Assembly (NCBI GenBank): GCA_041920465.1
Contig: JBHGXW010000075.1
Location: 1 to 64,000, forward strand
Origin: Brevibacillus_H sp041920465
GTDB taxonomy: Bacteria > Bacillota > Bacilli > Brevibacillales > Brevibacillaceae
DNA: 64,000 nucleotides
Reading direction: 5' to 3'
Shown here: positions 59,705 to 64,000 of the stretch, one piece after another
How the letters are laid out: the number at the start of each line of letters is the position of its first letter
Position numbering within the stretch: the stretch's first letter is position 1
The notes under the pieces: generated by a model
The model's database searches: none
Seen by the model: only the letters and a program-made list of their open reading frames with translations
Told to the model about the DNA's origin: nothing
Translations under genes and position numbers: made by a program

Positions 59705-60067
59705 TTATTGTTTTATATTCCCAATTGGTGTATTTATCACATTCTTGAGTAAAGGTGCCGTTGCTTTTAAAAGAAGAAATCCTATGATTGTGCCCAAGAC
59801 ATTTAAAATAAGATCGTCAACGTCTGTTACTCTATAGTTCCAATTATTTATATATGATATAGAGAATTGCATTAGCTCTATCATGGCCGAGATTACAAAT
59901 CCCGCCAAAAAAATCCTGTTCAAATTGTTAATTATTCTCCAGACAATCGGTAAATAAAACCCTATTGGAATAAATAGAAGAATATTCCCAATTACATTTA
60001 TAACAGAAGTATATGATGAGGAAGTGGCAAGGGTTTGGTAGATGGCGCGCATAACATAAAAAAACAC
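59705..60067 (-). pseudogene. VanZ-like protein, probably 5'-truncated
   Basis: About 120 codons with VanZ features: NVIGNILLFIPIGFYLP, MIELMQFSISYIN and RVTDVDDLILNVLGTIIGF. VanZ proteins usually begin with one more membrane helix and a conserved N-terminal segment. Here the frame begins inside the T-run of the tRNA terminator (GTG at 60065-60067) and lacks a ribosome site. Truncation by a rearrangement beside the tRNAs is likely; a start at the ATG 15 bases later cannot be excluded. Function unknown. Confidence 0.55.
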
Positions 60068-60086
60068 CGGGATTTCATCCGGTGTT
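60058..60086 (-). terminator. terminator of the tRNA operon
   Basis: Minus strand AACACCGG-8-CCGGTGTT followed by TTTTT, 14 bases after tRNA-Glu. It also forms the 5' boundary of the VanZ-like frame. Confidence 0.9.
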
Positions 60087-60099
60087 CTTATCGCTGATA

Positions 60100-60176
60100 T
60101 GGTGACCCGTAGGGGATTCGAACCCCTGTATGACAGCGTGAAAGGCTGCTGTGTTAAACCGCTTCACCAACGGGCC
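60100..60176 (-). tRNA. tRNA-Glu (anticodon TTC)
   Basis: 77 bases including the encoded CCA. The anticodon loop reads CTTTCAC, TTC anticodon. The T arm GGGGTTCGAATCCCC is standard and the acceptor stem pairs. It is the last gene of the two-tRNA operon. The same pair stands between divIC/yabR and spoIIE in B. subtilis. Confidence 0.95.
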
Positions 60177-60186
60177 GTTTTTTTAA

Positions 60187-60263
60187 TGGTAGCGGCGGAG
60201 GGGATCGAACCCCCGACCTTTCGGGTATGAACCGAACGCTCTAGCCAGCTGAGCTACACCGCC
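60187..60263 (-). tRNA. tRNA-Met (elongator, anticodon CAT)
   Basis: 77 bases including CCA. The anticodon arm CGGTTCATACCCG carries CAT, and GGTTCGATCC is in the T arm. Unlike an initiator tRNA it lacks the three consecutive G-C pairs at the anticodon stem base. It is nearly identical to the B. subtilis elongator tRNA-Met in this position. Confidence 0.95.
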
Positions 60264-60281
60264 ATAGCAGGCACAAGGAGA

Positions 60282-60311
60282 ATTCTAGTATATCCGGCTC
60301 AGCTTTGTCAA
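60282..60311 (-). promoter_or_regulatory. sigma-A promoter of the tRNA-Met-tRNA-Glu operon
   Basis: Minus strand TTGACA (60311-60306), 18 bases, TAGAAT (60287-60282). It lies 19 bases before the tRNA-Met gene, directly after the divIC terminator. Confidence 0.75.
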
Positions 60312-60340
60312 TAGGAAAAATAGAGCAGCAAAAGCTGCTC
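60312..60340 (-). terminator. intrinsic terminator of divIC
   Basis: Minus strand GAGCAGC-4-GCTGCTC followed by TATTTTTCC, right after the divIC stop. Confidence 0.85.
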
Positions 60341-60341
60341 A

Positions 60342-60650
60342 CTACTTTTCAGGCAATACGTATATAATTTCTCCCGGCTTGGACATAAAGAGATTCTTTC
60401 TGGCCAACTCCGCAATATACTCTTTGTCGTTTAAGCGGCTTGCTTTATAAGTCAGTTCATTCTGCTTCTGTTTGACTTTTTGTGCTTCCTGCTGCAACTC
60501 ATTTAACTGTTGCTCTTTTTCCGCCAGGTCTCTGCTTTGCATAAAAAGTGTATAGCCCGTCCAGACAGAGAAGCACAGCATAACGAACAGAACGAGGCGA
60601 ATTCTGCGCTTCTGTTTGTTTCTATTCACCTGTTGGGATCCGCTCTGCAT
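60342..60650 (-). CDS. divIC: septum formation initiator DivIC/FtsB-like
   Basis: 102 residues. A basic cytoplasmic N-terminus, one membrane helix (RLVLFVMLCFSVWTGYTLF), then a coiled coil rich in Gln, Glu and Lys (EKEQQLNELQQEAQKVKQKQ). DivIC, with FtsL and DivIB, stabilises the division septum. The length is close to that of B. subtilis (125). It lies 34 bases after yabQ. Confidence 0.9.
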   Translation of the reverse strand: MQSGSQQVNRNKQKRRIRLVLFVMLCFSVWTGYTLFMQSRDLAEKEQQLNELQQEAQKVKQKQNELTYKASRLNDKEYIAELARKNLFMSKPGEIIYVLPEK

Positions 60651-60684
60651 ACTTGCTCTCCACCTTTTATTATTCCACCTTTTA

Positions 60685-61260
60685 CTACTCCGGTTTTTTC
60701 CTCTTGCTGTTTATCCAATTCTTTGTCCGCTGCCAAAATCCTGTAGCATTGCGCTGCAAACTTTTCCCCATTCTTTGACCCCATTTGGCAAAAGGAGACG
60801 ATACAACAAGAATGATTCGCCAAATGAATTTCCCTATCGCCATGATAACAGAAAGGATAAAAGTCAAAATCATCAAAATAAGGCGATATACAAACAAAAC
60901 GGGGCGAACAATGAGAGCGTCAATAATAGACAAAACTGTTCGATAGAGCCATTTCCCAAATTTTATCACGGCGCTTAGAAGTTGAATATATGCCTTACTT
61001 CCTAGGACAAAATACAGCCAAGCTCCCAACAGAATACTGAGAAAAATGGGAAACCGAACGATTCCCTGATTCACTTCGACCAGTACATAAAAGACGGCTC
61101 CGATACTGCCCAGCCAGAAAAACAGGTCCAGGATGAAGGTAAGCCAACCGGGAAAGCGCCCTTTTTCTCGAAAATATTGATAGGTATCAAAGCAAATGCC
61201 CATCACGCAGCCACAAAGCGCCATCGATACGACCGTCTGAAGCTGGATGCCGATGCTCAC
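60685..61260 (-). CDS. yabQ: spore cortex protein YabQ
   Basis: 191 residues with about five membrane helices and a basic tail. The N-terminus (SIGIQLQTVVSMALCGCVMG, then YQYFREKGRFPGWLTFILDL) is typical of YabQ, which is needed for spore cortex formation in B. subtilis and is made under sigma-E. It overlaps yabP by four bases. Confidence 0.9.
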   Translation of the reverse strand: MSIGIQLQTVVSMALCGCVMGICFDTYQYFREKGRFPGWLTFILDLFFWLGSIGAVFYVLVEVNQGIVRFPIFLSILLGAWLYFVLGSKAYIQLLSAVIKFGKWLYRTVLSIIDALIVRPVLFVYRLILMILTFILSVIMAIGKFIWRIILVVSSPFAKWGQRMGKSLQRNATGFWQRTKNWINSKRKKPE

Positions 61261-61541
61261 TTGAATAACTTACCGAAGAATCCCCTCGACCGATCCCCGG
61301 CCTGCCCCTGTTCAAGATAACCCATTTCATGCACAAGACCTTCGATGGCGACTTCTCCGGTCTCCAGGCTCAAATTCTTCATATGCAGGTTTTGTCCGCG
61401 GATGGTCAAAAATCCACCCTCAGTCTCCAGCAGGAACTCTTCGCTATCAAAGCTCTCCACGTTCTTCACACCGGAAATAGCCAAACTGCGCCGGTTAATC
61501 ATGACGACTTCGTGGCGTGGCCTTTTATTTTGCTCAATCAT
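61257..61541 (-). CDS. yabP: sporulation protein YabP
   Basis: 94 residues, YabP/YqfC family. The core HEVVMINRRSLAISGVKNV and GFLTIRGQNLHMKNLSLETG match the family. It is a sigma-E-dependent spore-formation protein. The ribosome site GGGGGAGGG, six bases before the ATG, can pair with a CCCTCCCC stretch about 65 bases upstream (see the inverted repeat). Confidence 0.9.
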   Translation of the reverse strand: MIEQNKRPRHEVVMINRRSLAISGVKNVESFDSEEFLLETEGGFLTIRGQNLHMKNLSLETGEVAIEGLVHEMGYLEQGQAGDRSRGFFGKLFK

Positions 61542-61544
61542 GGA

Positions 61545-61618
61545 AAACCCTCCCCCTTATTGACAAGACCTTTCGGTAACAGACAAGTCGTACTTGTACC
61601 ATGTTATGGGGAGGGTTT
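61545..61618 (-). repeat. long-range inverted repeat that covers the yabP ribosome site
   Basis: AAACCCTCCCC (minus, 61618-61608) can pair over 11 bases with GGGGAGGGTTT (61555-61545), which contains the yabP Shine-Dalgarno. The segment between is 52 bases and holds a smaller ACAAGT/ACTTGT dyad. If formed, the stem would hide the ribosome site. Confidence 0.5.
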
Positions 61619-61634
61619 GGTGTTTAGAACAACG

Positions 61635-61925
61635 TTATCGCAAGTATTCCTCTTCTTCTTTTTCGTCGCGCGGGACAGGAACTTCACCGATGAGATGGTA
61701 CAAGGAAGCCGCTTCTTCCTTGCGAGGATTTTCTTTGATGTCGTCTACCTGTACCACAACCACTTTTTGTCCGAACCGGATCGCCAGCTTATCGCCAATT
61801 TTCACGTTACTGGACGCTTTGGCCGGACGGTCATTAATCTCGATTCTCCCTTGATCGCATACATCTTTGGCAAGTGTACGCCGTTTGATTAACCGCGATA
61901 CCTTGAGAAACTTATCTAAACGCAT
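61635..61925 (-). CDS. rqcP: RqcP (YabO), S4-domain ribosome quality-control factor
   Basis: 96 residues. The S4 RNA-binding domain spans most of the protein: MRLDKFLKVSRLIKRRTLAK, GRIEINDRPAKASSNVKIGD. In B. subtilis RqcP helps RqcH add alanine tails on stalled ribosomes. Here the C-terminus is a charged extension (VPRDEKEEEEYLR). It follows mazG by 33 bases. Confidence 0.92.
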   Translation of the reverse strand: MRLDKFLKVSRLIKRRTLAKDVCDQGRIEINDRPAKASSNVKIGDKLAIRFGQKVVVVQVDDIKENPRKEEAASLYHLIGEVPVPRDEKEEEEYLR

Positions 61926-61958
61926 GAGGCTACCCCTTCCCTTCGATCCATTCCATTT

Positions 61959-63425
61959 CTATGTATGCTGCTTCGCTTCTTCCCACCAGGCATCCATTTC
62001 AGCCAGATTGGTTTCGGCGAATGAGCGGTTTGCTTCCTTCAGCTTTTGTTCGATATAGGCAAAACGGCGTTTGAACTTGCGGTTGGTCATCGCCAGTGCC
62101 TCTTCCGGATCAATTTTGAGAAAGCGGGCCAAATTTACCACGGCAAACAGCAGGTCGCCCAGTTCTCCAGCTTGCTCGCCTTTTTCCGCCTGTCTTAATT
62201 CTTCATATTCTTCTTCAATCTTGCGGTATACATCGTCGATATGATCCCAATCAAAGCCCACTTCTGCCGCCTTTTTCTGCAGCTTGTAAGCGTACATGAG
62301 GCTGGGCAGCTCCCGCGGAATGCCGGATAGCCGGGATTGATTGGCCACATCGATTCCTTTGGCTGCTTTCTCCGCCGCTTTCATTTCCTGCCAGTTGGCG
62401 TATGCCTCGTCGGAATCATTTGCGGCCTTTTCGCCAAATACATGCGGGTGACGGCGAATCAGCTTTTCGTTTAATCCGGCAATCACATCTTCAACCGTGA
62501 AGTCGCCGTCTTCCGAAGCCATCTGGGAATGAAGCATAATCTGCATCAACAAATCGCCCAGCTCTTCACACATCGCTTCCGGATCATCATCATCAATTGT
62601 CTCGATCACTTCGTATGCTTCCTCAATCAAATTTTTGCGGATGCTCTGGTGAGTTTGCTCGCGGTCCCACGGGCATCCCTCAGGACTTCTGAGAATGGCC
62701 ACAATTTCTTTCAGATACGAAAATTGGCGATTTCTCACGGCAGGTTCTTCCGTTGGGGCTACATGGACAAGGCTTAAATTCCCAAGGTGATTCACATGAT
62801 CCAACTGGTAGAGCGGTACAGTCTCGACCCGCTCCATACCTTCCACTCCAACAGCCGTGACAACCGTTACCAGATATTCATCAGGGAAAATCTCCATGAG
62901 CGTCAGTTTCACATCGGATGCTACCATGCGATCATATACTTGGGCAATCACTGTGTGCAGCAAGGGATTAATCTGTTCCGCACGCAGGCTTGTCGCATCC
63001 AATAAGCTAAAGCCTTCGATTGGGTCAACCTGCAGACGGGCAAACAGCGGGTCAAGGAAGCTTTGTCCGCCCTTCACTTCAATTGTCACGTTCTGTTTGG
63101 GCCCTTCCTCCAAAAGGATCTGAACGGTCCGCTCGGCTACCAGCGGATGTCCCGGCACCGCATAGATAATTTCCCCGTGTTTGGCGGCTTCGTAGAGGAG
63201 CTCTGCCGCTATGGTGGAGTAAACCGCGTCAAATGTTCCGTGCTGTTCGTACACATCGTCAAATGACTGGAACTTGATCCCTTCCTCCCGCAACTGGTTG
63301 ATGACGGGATGTTCTGCCGTCCGTACATATAAGGATTTGGCTTGCTTAATCAGACGATAAACGCCGAGCGGCAATTGATTCAGATCGCCTGCTCCCAAGC
63401 CAATGACGTAAATGGTGGCTGCCAT
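61959..63425 (-). CDS. mazG: YabN: tetrapyrrole methylase-like domain fused to MazG nucleotide pyrophosphohydrolase
   Basis: 488 residues. The N-terminal half is a SAM-dependent methylase fold (IYVIGLGAGDLNQLPLGVYR, YAVPGHPLVAERTVQILLEE). The C-terminal half has two MazG domains with metal-binding EE-YE and E-GD motifs: EEAYEVIETIDDDDPEAM with CEELGDLLMQI, and EEYEELRQAEKGEQ with AGELGDLLFAVVNL. MazG hydrolyses aberrant nucleoside triphosphates. The fusion is the normal form in Bacillales. Confidence 0.95.
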   Translation of the reverse strand: MAATIYVIGLGAGDLNQLPLGVYRLIKQAKSLYVRTAEHPVINQLREEGIKFQSFDDVYEQHGTFDAVYSTIAAELLYEAAKHGEIIYAVPGHPLVAERTVQILLEEGPKQNVTIEVKGGQSFLDPLFARLQVDPIEGFSLLDATSLRAEQINPLLHTVIAQVYDRMVASDVKLTLMEIFPDEYLVTVVTAVGVEGMERVETVPLYQLDHVNHLGNLSLVHVAPTEEPAVRNRQFSYLKEIVAILRSPEGCPWDREQTHQSIRKNLIEEAYEVIETIDDDDPEAMCEELGDLLMQIMLHSQMASEDGDFTVEDVIAGLNEKLIRRHPHVFGEKAANDSDEAYANWQEMKAAEKAAKGIDVANQSRLSGIPRELPSLMYAYKLQKKAAEVGFDWDHIDDVYRKIEEEYEELRQAEKGEQAGELGDLLFAVVNLARFLKIDPEEALAMTNRKFKRRFAYIEQKLKEANRSFAETNLAEMDAWWEEAKQHT

Positions 63426-63450
63426 GTATAAAATCCTCCCTGTGATATAG

Positions 63451-64000
63451 TTACTGACGCAACAACCTCAAGCGCTGCAATAGCGAAATCAGACGTTGGC
63501 CTTTGGGCATGAAACGCAGATCGGCACTTGTCAGCCCGCCTGCCGCAAGCAATGCAAGCAAGTAGCTTGCCGCACCAAAGCCGACCGCAACAAGGCCGAT
63601 AATCGTTTGCGCCAAGCGGTCGGAATGGATGTGCCCGGATAATGCCGTAGATGCGGCCCATTCGACTATGGTCACCACAGCCGACATCACGATTACCGCA
63701 AACAACGGTTTGGTAAACGTTCGTTTCAAACTGACCGATACATTCGTATGTTTGACAATGGAGCGCATATTGCATACCATGGCCACCAGATAAGCAAGCA
63801 CGGTAGCCAACGCTGCACCGTCAATACCCATAAGCGGAACGAGTGCGATGTTGAGAATCAGTTTGACCAGCACTCCATAGGACAAATGGCGGGCAGGCAG
63901 CATAACCAGCCCAAGCCCCTGCAAAATCCCCGATGTGGCGATTCCAACAGTCGCAAAGATGATGGTAAACGCCTGAATCGCCAAAGCACTCGTCCCGCTC
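63451..64000 (-). CDS. polysaccharide flippase SpoVB/YabM-like, partial (5' end outside window)
   Basis: The frame is open to the window edge, leaving the last 182 residues. Hydrophobic helices of the MOP-superfamily type are visible (GILQGLGLVMLPARHLSYGV, VKLILNIALVPLMGIDGAAL, ALATVLAYLVAMVCN). Its place next to mazG matches B. subtilis yabM (spoVB-like). The N-terminal part is needed to name it. It is probably not the flippase of the glycan cluster, which lies 26 kb away. Confidence 0.8.
   Translation of the reverse strand, partial: SGTSALAIQAFTIIFATVGIATSGILQGLGLVMLPARHLSYGVLVKLILNIALVPLMGIDGAALATVLAYLVAMVCNMRSIVKHTNVSVSLKRTFTKPLFAVIVMSAVVTIVEWAASTALSGHIHSDRLAQTIIGLVAVGFGAASYLLALLAAGGLTSADLRFMPKGQRLISLLQRLRLLRQ

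Noticed and set aside
59595..59815. An open frame on the minus strand overlapping the end of the VanZ-like fragment and ending in KYGELVTHKARFAKCGFTWD
   Set aside because: About 75 codons are open, but there is no start codon with a ribosome site and the overlapping VanZ frame has the family signatures. It is probably a chance opening in AT-rich sequence.
59705..60067. Full functional VanZ antibiotic-resistance protein
   Set aside because: No N-terminal helix, no ribosome site, no other van genes; the family is broad and mostly unrelated to resistance.
63451..64000. Wzx flippase for the glycan cluster
   Set aside because: It lies 26 kb away beside mazG, in the position of the spore-related yabM gene.

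Overview
The window comes from an endospore-forming member of the Bacillota, most likely order Bacillales. The right end carries a sporulation and division neighbourhood in nearly the Bacillus subtilis order, read on the minus strand: a SpoVB/YabM-like flippase (cut by the window edge), mazG (yabN), rqcP (yabO), yabP, yabQ, divIC, tRNA-Met, tRNA-Glu, spoIIE, yabS, yabT, tilS, hpt and ftsH. A split thrE exporter pair sits between yabT and tilS, yabR is absent, and a VanZ-like fragment lies behind the tRNAs. The genus cannot be fixed from the sequence alone; a relative of Alicyclobacillaceae or Brevibacillaceae is a guess.

Layout from left to right. (1) 1-15.4 kb, minus strand: a long tad (Flp pilus, type IVc) locus. 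The upstream half (15.4 to 8.2 kb) is a full set: cpaB, cpaE/tadZ, cpaF/tadA, tadB, tadC, flp pilin, prepilin peptidase, tadE and a second tadE-like gene. Three unrecognised genes follow. A second, divergent cpaB-tadZ-tadA-tadB-tadC module then has no pilin or peptidase of its own. Its two MinD-like proteins have lost the P-loop lysine, and it ends in two tiny, mutually similar membrane peptides. (2) 15.6-17.9 kb: a decayed zone with a secreted-protein pseudogene, a lipoprotein and a chemoreceptor remnant. (3) 18-21.2 kb: nadB-nadC-coaX. (4) 21.4-37.6 kb: a surface glycan region. It has a 1,143-residue repetitive secreted protein, a DUF218 protein, a PglF-PglE-PglD-PglC cassette expected to make a bacillosamine-type sugar and load it on a lipid carrier, two glycosyltransferases, a discoidin/cohesin/beta-helix surface protein, an O-antigen-ligase/polymerase-type protein on the plus strand, and a fused Wzz/BY-kinase. 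The stretch from about 31.4 to 36.1 kb is visibly more AT-rich than its surroundings. (5) 37.8-44 kb: an N-acetylglucosamine regulon (GlcT-type antiterminator, EIIA, nagA, nagB, EIICB and a TIM-barrel-like protein) with two antiterminator RNA targets overlapping terminators. (6) 44.1-47.2 kb: zur-znuB-znuC-znuA with a Zur-like operator. (7) 47.4-64 kb: a PCYCGC lipoprotein, nadA, a Cof-type phosphatase and the ftsH-to-mazG core.

How the parts connect: nadA lies next to the ftsH core while nadB-nadC-coaX lie about 27 kb away, with the glycan, nag and zinc loci between them. This suggests that accessory DNA split an ancestral ftsH-nad-coaX cluster. The tad pilus, the glycan cluster and the large secreted proteins together describe a cell investing in its surface. 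The nag operon could feed GlcNAc to catabolism and, indirectly, to the UDP-GlcNAc pool used by the PglF route. The spoIIE promoter has the 21-bp spacer and 0A-like boxes expected of a Spo0A-activated sigma-A promoter.

The best candidate for an undescribed system is the tandem tad arrangement with its degenerate second module and unrecognised linker genes. All functional calls are from reading motifs; no database search was possible.
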